Assembly (NCBI GenBank): GCA_000733415.1
Contig: KL662191.1
Span: 6,106,429-6,170,428 of the forward strand
DNA length: 64,000 nucleotides
Direction: 5' to 3'
From: [Leptolyngbya] sp. JSC-1
Lineage (GTDB): Bacteria; Cyanobacteriota; Cyanobacteriia; Elainellales; Elainellaceae
Part shown: positions 1 to 9,321 of the stretch, piece by piece
Position numbering within the stretch: the first letter of the stretch is position 1
Layout: the number at the start of each line of letters is the position of its first letter
Position numbers and translations under genes: made by a program
Notes under the pieces: generated by a model
What the model saw: only the letters and a program-made list of their open reading frames with translations
The model's database searches: none
Told to the model about the DNA's origin: nothing

Positions 1-1712
1 AGGCCATCGAAATTACCAATCAAAAACAAATTGCCGCTGCGATCCAAGCTGAAGTTGCGAGCATATTGGTAATTCGCGCTACCAAAGCTTTTGGCCCAAA
101 CCACGTTGCCGGTGCTATCGATCTTGGTGACAAAGGTGTTTTCGCTGCCAGTGCTGGTGAGAGTGGTACTGCCAAAGCTAATGCTGTTACTGAAACTACC
201 AATCACAAACAGATTGCCACTCTGATCTACCAGGATGCGATCTACAACCTCAGCACTGATGCCGCCAAAGTTTTTGGCCCAGACTACATTGCCTGTGCTG
301 TCCAGTTTGGTGACGAAGGCATCCGTCTCGCCGGTGCTAGTCAGGGTGGTGCTGCCGAAGCTAATGCTGTTGCTGAAACTGCCGGTAAGGTAAAGATTAC
401 CGGCTTTGTCCAGCACCGTATTTGCCTTGTCAGCTCCACTACCGCCAAAGTTTTTGGCCCAGACTACATTGCCGGTGCTGTCTAGTTTGGTGACAAAGAT
501 ATCCTCGCTACCTGCGCTGGTGAGGGTGGTGTTGCCAAAGCTAATGCTGTTGCTGAAACTTCCCGTCAGATAGAGATTGCCGGTACTGTCGATATGGGTG
601 CTGCTGGCAAAATCCGCACTGATGCCGCCAAAGTTTTTGGCCCAGACTACATTGCCGGTGCTGTCTAGTTTGGTGACAAAGATATCCTCGCTGCCTGCGC
701 TGGTGAGGGTGGTGTTGCCAAAGCTAATGCTGTTGCTGAAACTTCCCGTCAGATAAAGATTGCCGGTACTGTCGGCTGTGAGACGGCTAGCCGAATCTGA
801 GCCGCTACTGCCAAAATTCTTAGCCCAGATTACGTTCCCTGCTTTGTCGAATCTTGCTACGAAAATGTCATCGCTACCGCTGCTGGTGAGGGTGATGTTG
901 CCAAAACTAATGCTGGTATTGAAGCTGCCGATGAGATAGGGGTTATCTGACTCGTCCAAGGCGAGGCAGTCGAATAGCTTAGCCCCAGTAACGACGAAAC
1001 TTTTGTTCCAAAGCGGTTTGCCATTGCCATTCAGTTTGGTAACAAAAATCTCCGTGCTGCCTGCGCTCAGGGTGGTTCCGGTGTCAAAGCTGCCGGTGAG
1101 GTAGAAATTGCCTTCGCTGTCCAAGCTGTTGCCAACACCTTTGGACCAGACAATTTTCTTAAATACACTGTTATAGTCAGCTAGAACGGCAGGCTCAAAG
1201 GGCAGAAACAGATTTGGATTGCCCAGGCGAGCTTCAAAACGCCAATTACCACCCAAACTTGCGCTACCTGTCAAACTGGTAGAGGCGGCAATATTAGCCT
1301 TTGTGAGTGTGTAAAGTCGCGTCAAAAACTCTTCTCCGGCATCGCCTGTGGCAACCTGGCAGCCATAGAGAACCAGCGTGGACTCAGGATTAGCAAACCA
1401 GGTTTGCAATAGCTGAGCATAGCGATCCAGCGTTTCCAAGCTGAGCTGGGTATTGCCCAGGTAGAGTACTCCAGGAGCGCCATGGGAGAGGATGTGCAGA
1501 TCGGTAATCCAAGGTCGGGCTTGCAGTGCTTCTGTAATTTGAAGCATGCCATCCTCGTTCGGGTTGAGCACGATAGCGGATGCATCGGCGAGAACACCAG
1601 CAGCTAAGCTAGAGGAAGATGCAACAGTAGGATCAATTACAACAAGCGTTTGCGTTAGCAGAGTATGAGAGGGAATGACACCGGGGACATCAGTCAGCAA
1701 GTTGATTGTCAT
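1..1712 (-). CDS. DUF4347 and SBBP beta-propeller repeat surface protein, partial (C-terminus beyond the window)
   Basis: An open frame runs from an ATG at 1712 to the left edge without a stop (at least 570 codons). Residues about 35-175 match the DUF4347 domain that starts many giant cyanobacterial exoproteins: DLHILSHGAPG, then LVLYGCQVATGDAGEEF and ANIAASTSLTGSASLGGNW. The rest is a series of SBBP-type repeats of about 60 residues with the pattern GNVVWAKNFGG...LYLTGSFSNSISFG...DIFVTKLDSTG. Proteins of this architecture are usually very large and secreted or surface-bound, so the missing part probably holds more repeats and a secretion or adhesion domain. There is no Sec signal peptide, as is usual for DUF4347 proteins. 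The start lacks a strong Shine-Dalgarno but agrees with the domain boundary. Precise function unknown. Confidence 0.88.
   Translation of the reverse strand, partial: MTINLLTDVPGVIPSHTLLTQTLVVIDPTVASSSSLAAGVLADASAIVLNPNEDGMLQITEALQARPWITDLHILSHGAPGVLYLGNTQLSLETLDRYAQLLQTWFANPESTLVLYGCQVATGDAGEEFLTRLYTLTKANIAASTSLTGSASLGGNWRFEARLGNPNLFLPFEPAVLADYNSVFKKIVWSKGVGNSLDSEGNFYLTGSFDTGTTLSAGSTEIFVTKLNGNGKPLWNKSFVVTGAKLFDCLALDESDNPYLIGSFNTSISFGNITLTSSGSDDIFVARFDKAGNVIWAKNFGSSGSDSASRLTADSTGNLYLTGSFSNSISFGNTTLTSAGSEDIFVTKLDSTGNVVWAKNFGGISADFASSTHIDSTGNLYLTGSFSNSISFGNTTLTSAGSEDIFVTKLDSTGNVVWAKNFGGSGADKANTVLDKAGNLYLTGSFSNSISFGSTTLTSTGETDAFVTKLDSTGNVVWAKNFGGISAEVVDRILVDQSGNLFVIGSFSNSISFGSTTLTSTGSENTFVTKIDSTGNVVWAKSFGSANYQYARNFSLDRSGNLFLIGNFDG
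81..830. repeat. Near-identical 180-183 bp tandem coding repeats
   Basis: The same block (for example GCCAAAGTTTTTGGCCCAGA) recurs at about 264, 444 and 627, and a diverged copy lies near 81, giving a period of 180-183 bp (60-61 codons). Copies between 441 and 770 are almost identical at DNA level, which indicates recent duplication inside the SBBP repeat gene and a site prone to copy-number change. Confidence 0.8.
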
Positions 1713-1818
1713 AATTCACTCAGAAAAACGAAAGTTGTCTTGATTTACTGCACTGCACAACCAATGAAAATTGCCTAAGCCAAGCGCCTAAACCGGTCAC
1801 CACATAAAACAACCGGAG

Positions 1819-1843
1819 CAGCTCGCGCCATTTGCGCGAGCTG
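1819..1843. other. Perfect 10-bp inverted repeat upstream of the SBBP gene
   Basis: CAGCTCGCGC (1819-1828) and GCGCGAGCTG (1834-1843) are exact inverse complements around a 5-base loop CATTT. It lies about 110 bp upstream of the SBBP gene start in the 356-bp gap between that gene and copA. No T-tract follows on either strand, so an operator or interspersed palindrome fits better than a terminator. Nothing else recognisable was seen in the gap 1713-2068. Confidence 0.5.
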
Positions 1844-2068
1844 GAACAGAAACTCCTGCCTCGCGAATGCAATTTTCTAAACATCAACAACGCCCAATCA
1901 GACAGTCGCGGCAAGATGACGCCCAGGCGAAGCTGCTGTCGAGTTGAGCAAGTGTCTACAACGTTTTAGCCGCTGTGAATGGCTGTGATGACCGTACAAC
2001 TGCTGAGCTTAAAGTCAAGGCCATTCTGCAATCTGGGGTTAATGCTGAAAAGGTGAATGCTGAAAGAC

Positions 2069-4546
2069 CTAGGCTGCAAAGCGACGCCGCAATAGTAAGG
2101 AATTCGTCACGACGCTGACAGAACTAAATGCCATGAGTGCACCTGCCGTAGCCGGACTCAGCGCAATCCCCCAGAAAGGCAGGAGCAAGCCAGCGGCAAT
2201 CGGGATGCCCAACGCATTGTAAATGAAGGCCCAAAACAGGTTTTGGCGAATTTTCTCGAACGTGGCGCGACTGAGGCGAATTGCTTCGACGACATCGCTG
2301 AGCTGATCGCGCATCAAAATAATCTCTGCAGTTTCGATTGCCACATCAGTCCCCGAATTCATAGCAATGCCGATATCGGCCTGCGCCAAGGCGGGAGCGT
2401 CGTTGATACCATCCCCAATCATGGCGACTAGGGGAGTTTGACGTTTGCGGCGGAAGAATGGGGGGGTTGAGTTTGGCAGTTGGGGCGGGAGAGCCTTGGT
2501 GGCTTGAAGCTGTCGAACAATCACTGCTTTCTCTCCTGGGCGCACGTCAGCAAAAATTTCTGCATCCGATAGTCCAAGCGCCTGGCCAATTGACGCCGCG
2601 ACGGTCGGCTGATCGCCGGTTAGCATAAACACTTGCAATCCCATCTGACGCAACTGGGCTACTGTGTCTTTGGCATCAGGCCGCAGACAGTCTTGGACGG
2701 CAATCAGGCCAATCAGCTGACCCTCGACACTGACATAGATAGGGGTCTTGCCAGCTAGAGCCAGAGACTGAGCGGTAGAGGCTGCCTCTGGACTCATCGG
2801 AATCGCATGCTGTTCTAACCAGGATTGGGTACCCAGCAGCACTGGCTTGTCGTCTACTAGAGCGGAAATGCCATATCCTGGCTCGGTATGGCAGGACTGA
2901 GCTGCTAGCTCTGGCAGATTTTGTTCGGTAGCTGCCTGTTGAACTGCAATTGCTAGCGGATGTTGAGTGCCCCGTTCGGCAGTCGCCGCGATCTGAAGCA
3001 GCGTTTGGTCTGACCAATCTTGGCTGAGGGGAAGAAGATCAGTGACGCTGGGTTGACCTAGGGTCAGGGTACCTGTCTTATCGAATACTACCGTTTGCAG
3101 TTGATGTACTTTCTCCAGCACATCCCCACCACGAATCAGCAGTCCCCGCTCTGCGCCCAGACTCGACCCAACTAAAATGGCCGTCGGCGTGGCTAAGCCC
3201 AGCGCACAGGGGCAGGCAATCACCAAAACAGCAATGGCAAGCTTGAGGCTGAGCAGTAGGGGCGCAGGGGTGGATGGGTGGGCGGGTAGGTGGGTGGGCA
3301 TCAGGGCGTGGGCGCTTCCCATCAAATGAACGTGGGCAGTGATTTGGTCTGACCAGAAGGGAATGCCAATGAAATACCAGAACAGGAAGGTTAGAAGCGC
3401 CAAAGCCATGACGCCATAGGTGAAGTAACCCGCAATTATATCGGCCAGTCCTTGAATCGGGGCTTTGCGGGTTTGGGCTGTTTCCACCAAGTTGATAATC
3501 TGCGCCAGGGTGGTGTCCTTACCGGTGCGGGTGGCCTTAATCGTGACTACACCTGATAGGTTGAGGCTACCGCCTGTCACAGAATCGCCGACCTGCTTCA
3601 ACACTGGCATAGCTTCGCCTGTTAGCATCGACTCGTCCACAGTGGATTGGCCAGCCATCACTTCTCCATCGACCGGAATTTTGTCTCCAGGTAGCACTTG
3701 CAACCATTCGCCCACCTTAACGCGACTCGCTGGAATCTTTAAAATTGCTGCATCGGTCAGAGGGACAGCTGTTAACTCGCTCGGAACTCTAATCAGCCGC
3801 GCTATCGAGGGTTGGAGGGCTAACAGGGATTGGTAGGCACCTGTGGCTCGGCTTCTGGCATGCTGTTCGAGTGCGCGACCCAGCAAAATAAACCCAACCA
3901 GCATTACCGGTTCATCAAAGAAACACTCCCAGCCTAAACCAGGAAACAGCAAGGCAATTAAACTGGCGCTATAGGCGGTCAGCGTACCTAGGCCAACCAG
4001 CGTGTTCATGTTGGGCATGTTATGTCGTAAGCCGCGCCAGCCGTCGGTTAGGATCGGGCGTCCGGGGCCGATTAGCGCTACAGTTGCCAACCCCCAGTGC
4101 AGCCAGATGTTGTTCAAGCCTGGAACGCGAATCCAGCCGAAATGGTCGAGATGACCAATCGCAGAAGCTAACAATAGCAGCGCCGCAATCACCACCTGAC
4201 GCAACTGACGCCGAGTCTCTTGCTGCTGTTTTTCAGCGGGAGTGAGGGGGGCTGCCTCGTCTACTTCGCTCTGGGCATAACGCAATTTGCTGGGAAAGCC
4301 GCTGTCTGTCAGTTTTTGGGTCAAGCTGTAGGGGTCCACACCCGGCTCGCACTCAACTAAGGCCGCCTCGGTCACCAGATTGACGGTGGCTGCTAAGACT
4401 CCCTGCTGCCGCAAAAGTTGATTCTCAACCGCTTTAACGCAACCCGCGCATTTCATGCCACCCACATCCAGCATGTAGGTTTCGGATGGGGGCATCAAAG
4501 AATTAGCGGAGCGATCGGACTCGTGAATTTCTGAAACTGTCTGCAT
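2069..4546 (-). CDS. copA: Copper-translocating P1B-type ATPase (CopA/PacS family)
   Basis: Pumps Cu(I) across a membrane (plasma or thylakoid) using ATP. In order the protein has one N-terminal heavy-metal-associated domain (GGMKCAGC), paired membrane helices, the actuator TGEA motif, the CPC metal-site helix (VIACPCALG), the phosphorylation motif DKTGT, the HP dipeptide (GTQHPLAIA) and GDGINDAPAL. The start is placed at the ATG at 4546 (825 aa). The frame stays open upstream to 4690, but that part covers non-coding simple repeats (CTCCTGACTCCTGACTCC). The loop just before the CPC helix carries an unusual Pro/His insertion (PTHLPAHPSTPAP) from a GGTGGGTGGG-type repeat at about 3255-3310. The N-terminal CxxC points to copper; whether it is CopA (import) or PacS (thylakoid) cannot be told from sequence. 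Confidence 0.93.
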   Translation of the reverse strand: MQTVSEIHESDRSANSLMPPSETYMLDVGGMKCAGCVKAVENQLLRQQGVLAATVNLVTEAALVECEPGVDPYSLTQKLTDSGFPSKLRYAQSEVDEAAPLTPAEKQQQETRRQLRQVVIAALLLLASAIGHLDHFGWIRVPGLNNIWLHWGLATVALIGPGRPILTDGWRGLRHNMPNMNTLVGLGTLTAYSASLIALLFPGLGWECFFDEPVMLVGFILLGRALEQHARSRATGAYQSLLALQPSIARLIRVPSELTAVPLTDAAILKIPASRVKVGEWLQVLPGDKIPVDGEVMAGQSTVDESMLTGEAMPVLKQVGDSVTGGSLNLSGVVTIKATRTGKDTTLAQIINLVETAQTRKAPIQGLADIIAGYFTYGVMALALLTFLFWYFIGIPFWSDQITAHVHLMGSAHALMPTHLPAHPSTPAPLLLSLKLAIAVLVIACPCALGLATPTAILVGSSLGAERGLLIRGGDVLEKVHQLQTVVFDKTGTLTLGQPSVTDLLPLSQDWSDQTLLQIAATAERGTQHPLAIAVQQAATEQNLPELAAQSCHTEPGYGISALVDDKPVLLGTQSWLEQHAIPMSPEAASTAQSLALAGKTPIYVSVEGQLIGLIAVQDCLRPDAKDTVAQLRQMGLQVFMLTGDQPTVAASIGQALGLSDAEIFADVRPGEKAVIVRQLQATKALPPQLPNSTPPFFRRKRQTPLVAMIGDGINDAPALAQADIGIAMNSGTDVAIETAEIILMRDQLSDVVEAIRLSRATFEKIRQNLFWAFIYNALGIPIAAGLLLPFWGIALSPATAGALMAFSSVSVVTNSLLLRRRFAA

Positions 4547-4721
4547 ACACACACCAACTGACAAAAGCGGCTGAGCCTCTTCTTTAGAGGGTAGGTGAAT
4601 TAGACCGGATTGCCTAGAGCTAAACAGGGGAGATTTCAGTCTAGTTCTCCATCTCTTGACTCCTGACTCCTGACTCCCCACCAATGTCACAGCTCATTTA
4701 AGACTGCTGTAGGATAATCCA

Positions 4722-5510
4722 ATGTTCGACAATGTCTGTAAATTTCTCGCAGAGACCTTCTCAGCCGATTTTGCCGCTTGGCTAATCGGGCAACCAATGG
4801 CGTTAACCGAGCTGAGTCCTGCCGAACTTTCTCTAGAGCCAATCCGGGCCGATGCCCTAATCTTGCTGCAAGCTGAGGACATGGTGCTTCATTTGGAGTT
4901 CCAAACCCAGCCAGATGCGTCAATTCCCTTTCGCATGATTGATTATCGCCTGCGCGTGTATCGACGATTTCCCCAAAAGGCGATGCATCAATTTGTGATT
5001 TATCTAAGCGCTACTGAGTCGGACTTGGTTCAGCAAACGGCATTCATCTTGCCGAGAACCCGCCACGAGTTTGAAGTGATTCGCCTCTGGGAGCAGAATC
5101 CTGAGTCCTTTTTGCAAACTCCTGGCCTGCTACCTTTCGCAGCACTTTGCCAAACCGACGATTCGTCAGCAGCCCTGAGGCAAGCGGCACAACGAATTCA
5201 GGAGATCCAAGATCCGAGAGTGCAGAGTAACTTAGCAGCTTCCACGGCTATCTTGGCTGGTCTAGTATTGAAGAAAGGCTTGATTCGCAGAATTCTCAGG
5301 AGTGAGCTAATGCGAGAATCAGTAATTTACCAGGAAATCCGGGAAGAAGGACTAGAGGAAGGTCGGGCGGAAGGTCGGGCGGAAGCTATGCGGGAAGTAG
5401 CGCTTAAGCTGATTCAGCAAAATTTGCCTTTAGAGCAAATTGCCCTAGTAACCGAGTTACCGTTGGAAATGCTTCGACAACTCGCAGACGAATCCACGCC
5501 ACTGGCTTAA
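4722..5510 (+). CDS. Rpn family PD-(D/E)XK nuclease / transposase-like protein
   Basis: 262 aa. The N-terminal half resembles the Rpn (recombination-promoting nuclease) and putative transposase_31 family common in cyanobacteria. The PD-(D/E)XK pattern is visible as RADALILL followed by LHLEFQT, where the acidic residue and E-x-Q are the expected catalytic positions. The C-terminal tail has the typical charged repeat EEGLEEGRAEGRAEA and a small helical domain (LIQQNLPLEQIALVTELPLE). A Shine-Dalgarno AGGAT lies six bases before the ATG. These genes are mobile-like and often multicopy; the cellular role in cyanobacteria is unproven. Confidence 0.8.
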   Translation: MFDNVCKFLAETFSADFAAWLIGQPMALTELSPAELSLEPIRADALILLQAEDMVLHLEFQTQPDASIPFRMIDYRLRVYRRFPQKAMHQFVIYLSATESDLVQQTAFILPRTRHEFEVIRLWEQNPESFLQTPGLLPFAALCQTDDSSAALRQAAQRIQEIQDPRVQSNLAASTAILAGLVLKKGLIRRILRSELMRESVIYQEIREEGLEEGRAEGRAEAMREVALKLIQQNLPLEQIALVTELPLEMLRQLADESTPLA

Positions 5511-5581
5511 AGACGTCTCTTTAAGACAAGCCCATTAAGACGCTAAAATCAACGCTTGACCAAACTGGGCGAGGATAGATC

Positions 5582-6355
5582 ATGGAAGTGATTCCGGCAA
5601 TTGATTTGCTAGAAGGGCGCTGCGTGCGGCTGTATCAAGGAGACTATGCGCAGTCTGAAGTATTTGACGACAATCCAGTAGCGGTAGCACGGCAGTGGGT
5701 GGATCAGGGTGCAACTCGCTTGCATTTGGTGGATCTGGATGGTGCCAAGGCCGGACGGCCTATGAATCAAATAGCGATTGAGGCAATTGTGCGAGCCGTG
5801 GATGTACCGGTGCAGGTAGGCGGCGGTTTGCGGGATCGGCAGAGTGTGGCTGAACTGTTGAAGCTGGGGGTGCAGCGGGTGATTTTAGGAACTGTCGCTG
5901 TGGAGCAGCCCGATCTGGTAGCGCAACTGAGTCAAGAATTTCCCAGTCAAATCGTGGTGGGCATCGATGCTCGTAATGGTAAAGTGGCAACGCGAGGCTG
6001 GTTGGAGACTTCAGAAGTAGAGGCTGTTCAGTTAGCCCAGCAGATGGCCGAGTTGGGCGTGGCCGCAATTATCTACACCGATATCCACCGAGACGGCACA
6101 CTACAAGGACCGAATCGAGAAGCGTTACGGGAACTCGCCTCTGCTATCACCATTCCAGTGATTGCTTCCGGTGGAGTCAGCTCGGTTACGGATTTGCTGA
6201 ATTTGTTAACGCTGGAGCCAATTGGTGTCACAGGCACAATTGTGGGACGGGCGCTGTATACCGGCAACATTGAGCTGAAGGAAGCGATCCGAGCGGTGGG
6301 GCAAGGCCGCTGGCAAGATATTCCGCCCGATTTTGGCTCATCTGCTTTTGCGTAA
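5582..6355 (+). CDS. hisA: Phosphoribosylformimino-5-aminoimidazole carboxamide ribotide isomerase
   Basis: Catalyses the fourth step of histidine biosynthesis, the Amadori rearrangement of ProFAR to PRFAR. The 257-aa TIM barrel is full length: VIPAIDLLEGRCVRLYQGDY at the N-terminus with the catalytic Asp, VQVGGGLRD, and the second catalytic Asp in YTDIHRDGT, followed by VIASGGVSS. GAGG seven bases before the ATG supports the start. It is not next to other his genes, as is usual for dispersed cyanobacterial histidine genes. Confidence 0.97.
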   Translation: MEVIPAIDLLEGRCVRLYQGDYAQSEVFDDNPVAVARQWVDQGATRLHLVDLDGAKAGRPMNQIAIEAIVRAVDVPVQVGGGLRDRQSVAELLKLGVQRVILGTVAVEQPDLVAQLSQEFPSQIVVGIDARNGKVATRGWLETSEVEAVQLAQQMAELGVAAIIYTDIHRDGTLQGPNREALRELASAITIPVIASGGVSSVTDLLNLLTLEPIGVTGTIVGRALYTGNIELKEAIRAVGQGRWQDIPPDFGSSAFA

Positions 6356-6487
6356 TCGGAATGTTTACCGTTTCATCGCATTCCTGTCGCATCGACGTTC
6401 GTTAAAAATAGTCAATGCAATAGTTGCAGCACAGATAAGAGCATTAGACGGCTTACAGCAAGGCGAAAATCTAGACCAAAACTAGAC

Positions 6488-6545
6488 CCAAAATCGGGGG
6501 CACGAGGATCTAGTTCATTAACTAGCTGTTCGCACCCTCGATTTG
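6488..6545. terminator. Long imperfect hairpin between convergent hisA and oxoamine synthase genes
   Basis: The outer arms (AAAATCGGGGG near 6490 and CACCCTCGATTT near 6533) are partly complementary, and the centre CTAGTT-CATT-AACTAG is a perfect stem-loop. It lies between two convergent genes, so a bidirectional transcription end is plausible, but the T-tract is poor. The rest of 6356-6599 shows nothing recognisable. Confidence 0.35.
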
Positions 6546-6599
6546 GATGTTCGTCTAAGGTTGGCTGATGTTGAACGAGTGCTGCAATCTGGTCAAACT

Positions 6600-7880
6600 C
6601 TAGGCACTAATCGTGGTTTTGCACAGGGTGTCCCGTACTGCCAACATTGCGGTCACCAAGCGATCAATTTCTTCACGAGTATGGAGGGCATTGGCCGTAA
6701 TCCGTAACCGGGGCTTGGCAATAAACCAAATCGGTGACACCCAAATGCCGTGCTCGCCCATGAGCTTGCGGGCAAAGTGTTTCGGATTGATATCGGACGG
6801 CAGAATCACCGGTACGACGTTAGTTTCCCCGATTGGCATGAACTCATGCTCAACCAAACGGGCACGCAGATAGCGCGTGTTTTCCTGCAAACGCTGCACC
6901 ACCTCTGGATGCTGCATCACCTGACGAATGCTCTCTAAGGCGGCGGCTGTGAGCGGTGGGGCCAAGGAGACCGTACCAATCGAAGTTGGCGATACATCCA
7001 GCAACGGCTTCAGCTCTTTGACATGGCTACTAATCGCTGCACCGGCAGAGGCAGCAAACTTGGAGAAGGTAGTCATGATTAGCGGAGACACGCCCCGCTC
7101 AATCGCGTACTGGGGAGTAATGCCGAAGTGCTCGTAAATGCCGCGTCCGGTGGCACCAATCGCGCCACTAGCATGGGCTTCATCCATCAGCAGCACGCTG
7201 CCTTCGTAGTTGGACATAATGTTGATCATGTCGGGCAGAGGCGCAATATCGCCGTCCATCGAAAAGACCGCATCCGACACGACCAAAATCCGGTCATCAG
7301 GTCGGGCAAACCGCTTTAATCGGCGGGCAAAGTCTTCCATATCGCAGTGGCGGTAAGCTCGCACTCGTACCCGCGGACTGTGACCAAACAGCTTGCCAGA
7401 ACGGGTATCGGCATGAGCCAGCGCCGAGACAATACAGCCATGATTCAATACATCGGTGAGAATCAGCGTTTCTCGCGTGTGTTGAAATCCAGGAGCCGGG
7501 ATGGCCAAATGGCAGAAAGCATCTACCAGAGCCTGCATTGCCATCCAAGCATTCAGGAACAGTTGCGTATAGGGCAAATGCTTGAATTCTGAAATTGTGT
7601 CTTCCAATTGCCGATGCAGATCAATGCGACCGCTCAGTGCTGAAGTTGAGCTATTCGAAGTGCCATAGTTCACGATTGAATCAATGGCCGCTTGCTGGAC
7701 AGCTTGATTTTGTACTAGTCCTAAAACGTCATTTGTACAGAAAGTCAGCACTGTGCGTCGCCGTCCGGTCTCTGCCTCTTCAATCTCAACGATATTTCCT
7801 TGCTTGCGATGGCAAATATATTCGTCAGGCAATAGCCCAAGCTGATCGATACGCTGGATATATTCTTTAACGACTTGCAC
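6600..7880 (-). CDS. Alpha-oxoamine synthase-like PLP enzyme (BioF/Kbl/SPT fold)
   Basis: 426 aa, fold-type I aminotransferase class II of the alpha-oxoamine synthase group, which condenses an acyl thioester with an amino acid and releases CO2 to give an alpha-aminoketone. Visible landmarks are NDVLG and GTSNSSTSALSG (substrate loop), LNHGCIVSAL, the cofactor-binding VLLMDEAHASGAIG, and the Schiff-base lysine in MTTFSKFAAS. The GTG at 7880 is preferred because GGGGAG lies eight bases upstream. It is not clearly BioF: no other biotin genes are nearby and the loop residues differ. With the neighbouring Rieske oxygenase and GH3 enzyme it may belong to a small-molecule pathway; the acyl donor is unknown. 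The 283-bp gap to the Rieske gene shows no convincing gene. Confidence 0.82.
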   Translation of the reverse strand: MQVVKEYIQRIDQLGLLPDEYICHRKQGNIVEIEEAETGRRRTVLTFCTNDVLGLVQNQAVQQAAIDSIVNYGTSNSSTSALSGRIDLHRQLEDTISEFKHLPYTQLFLNAWMAMQALVDAFCHLAIPAPGFQHTRETLILTDVLNHGCIVSALAHADTRSGKLFGHSPRVRVRAYRHCDMEDFARRLKRFARPDDRILVVSDAVFSMDGDIAPLPDMINIMSNYEGSVLLMDEAHASGAIGATGRGIYEHFGITPQYAIERGVSPLIMTTFSKFAASAGAAISSHVKELKPLLDVSPTSIGTVSLAPPLTAAALESIRQVMQHPEVVQRLQENTRYLRARLVEHEFMPIGETNVVPVILPSDINPKHFARKLMGEHGIWVSPIWFIAKPRLRITANALHTREEIDRLVTAMLAVRDTLCKTTISA

Positions 7881-8163
7881 AGTTTATACTCCCCTCACCT
7901 TAGTTTGGTCGCATATGGCCGCTGGTTCAGTAGTAGACGTTCTAGGCTGAAAACCCAGACTTGATTCAACGGTGTACAGCATGGAAATCCCAGTGGTATT
8001 GGCATTGAACCCATCTTCTAGCGACCGTTGGCACGAATATGGCATAGATAAAAAATTACTTATCACTTTGCCATAAGTTGATGAACCGTAAAACTCAGAC
8101 TGGTCCAGTTGAGCCACAGTCACATTTAACGCGCAGTATCGCGCTCAACGAATTGCCCTGCAT

Positions 8164-9321
8164 TTACCACACTGGGCTTTCTGACGCTGGCTCAGAGGAT
8201 AGCGAGACTAGAATTTCTGCTTCGGTCTGAGTAGGGTCAGACGGTTCTGGATGGCGATGCTCCAGTTGACTAGATTGTTGCACAAATTGTTCATACTGCC
8301 GGACCAGAACGCGCTGTAGCGCCAAAATTGCCGGATTGACTTCTACATAGCGCCGCTGTGGATTCTGCCGAAAGATCCGCTGTTCGCTTTCCATCATCTC
8401 TACGTCTTGTTCTAGAAAGCGCATAAACAGGAAGCGACGCACCAAAGGCACCAACACCGGTTTCACCACACTTTGCAGCCACTTCGGCATGCGGATATTG
8501 GGCAAAAACAGCAGGCTAAACGAGCGAGTTTCATTCGGGCCAACTGGCAGGCGCATCAGGTAAAGCGAGGAAACGCCCTCCATCGTGCTGTGGTAGTGGG
8601 GATACTGATAGTGAATTGAAACCGTCCGCGTGGTGATGCCATCATCTCCGGTACTCAAGCCCAAAAATTTGGTGAGAAACCCTTGATAGGAGACGCGGTA
8701 GTTAGCCTGCACCGAATCATCGGTTTGTTGCAGCTTCAGTAGCGCTGGATCAAACCAGCCTTGCAGGTTCTTGTGCAAAAAACCGTGAAACACGTCCATT
8801 GTGTTTTCGTTGCTGATCGAAAAATGGGCTTTGAAAATGCCGGTAATCGGGATCATTAAGCAGTTGGGCTCTGCATATTCAGGCACGTCTGGAATTTGCC
8901 GCAGGGTTGCCAAACCAGCCTCACCCGGAAACACCCAGACGATGCCGTAGCGTTCTTCGCTCGGGTAGCTGCGGGCGTTAGCGCAGGGCAACTTTTGCTC
9001 TGGCGGAAAGTAGGGAATGTTGACGCACTCACCCGCCGGATTAAACTCCCAGCCATGATAAGGGCAGACCAGTCGATTTCCTTGCACTTGCCCCTTGTGG
9101 AGTTCCACCCCTTTGTGGGGACAGGCGTTTTCTAAAGCGTGAACTTGGCCGTTGTTATCGCGATAGATGGCGATTGACTGCTGCCAAAGCGTTACTGGCA
9201 AAACCTGATTCGGCTTGAGTTGGTCGGCCCAAGCAACAGGGTACCAGTAGTTCGGATTGATACCGATTTCCCGCACCCGGTTCTGAATGGTCTCACCTTT
9301 TAGCGTCGTCGCTAGTTCCAT
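8164..9321 (-). CDS. Rieske non-haem iron oxygenase (PaO / chlorophyllide-oxygenase-like)
   Basis: 385 aa. The N-terminal Rieske [2Fe-2S] domain shows CPHKGVELH then CPYHGWEF, the C-x-H...C-x2-H ligands. The catalytic domain has the mononuclear iron motif ENTMDVFHGFLH. This subfamily covers pheophorbide a oxygenase-like enzymes and cyanobacterial tailoring oxygenases such as those of saxitoxin assembly, so the substrate cannot be read from sequence alone. Hydrophobic segments near residues 270-295 may anchor it to membrane. AAGG seven bases upstream supports the start. It is co-directional with the oxoamine synthase downstream and divergent from the GH3 gene. Confidence 0.85.
   Translation of the reverse strand: MELATTLKGETIQNRVREIGINPNYWYPVAWADQLKPNQVLPVTLWQQSIAIYRDNNGQVHALENACPHKGVELHKGQVQGNRLVCPYHGWEFNPAGECVNIPYFPPEQKLPCANARSYPSEERYGIVWVFPGEAGLATLRQIPDVPEYAEPNCLMIPITGIFKAHFSISNENTMDVFHGFLHKNLQGWFDPALLKLQQTDDSVQANYRVSYQGFLTKFLGLSTGDDGITTRTVSIHYQYPHYHSTMEGVSSLYLMRLPVGPNETRSFSLLFLPNIRMPKWLQSVVKPVLVPLVRRFLFMRFLEQDVEMMESEQRIFRQNPQRRYVEVNPAILALQRVLVRQYEQFVQQSSQLEHRHPEPSDPTQTEAEILVSLSSEPASESPVW

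Noticed and set aside
66..485. Plus-strand open frame of 139 codons
   Set aside because: It is antisense to the SBBP repeat gene, and its periodic sequence is only the complement of those repeats.
7884..8123. 79-codon minus-strand frame between the Rieske and oxoamine synthase genes, considered as a carrier protein
   Set aside because: No DSL phosphopantetheine motif, no carrier-like helices, no Shine-Dalgarno, and composition looks non-coding.
6600..9321. Oxoamine synthase plus Rieske oxygenase as a saxitoxin-like locus
   Set aside because: No amidinotransferase, SxtA-type PKS domains or carbamoyltransferase are present; the shared families are too broad for that claim.
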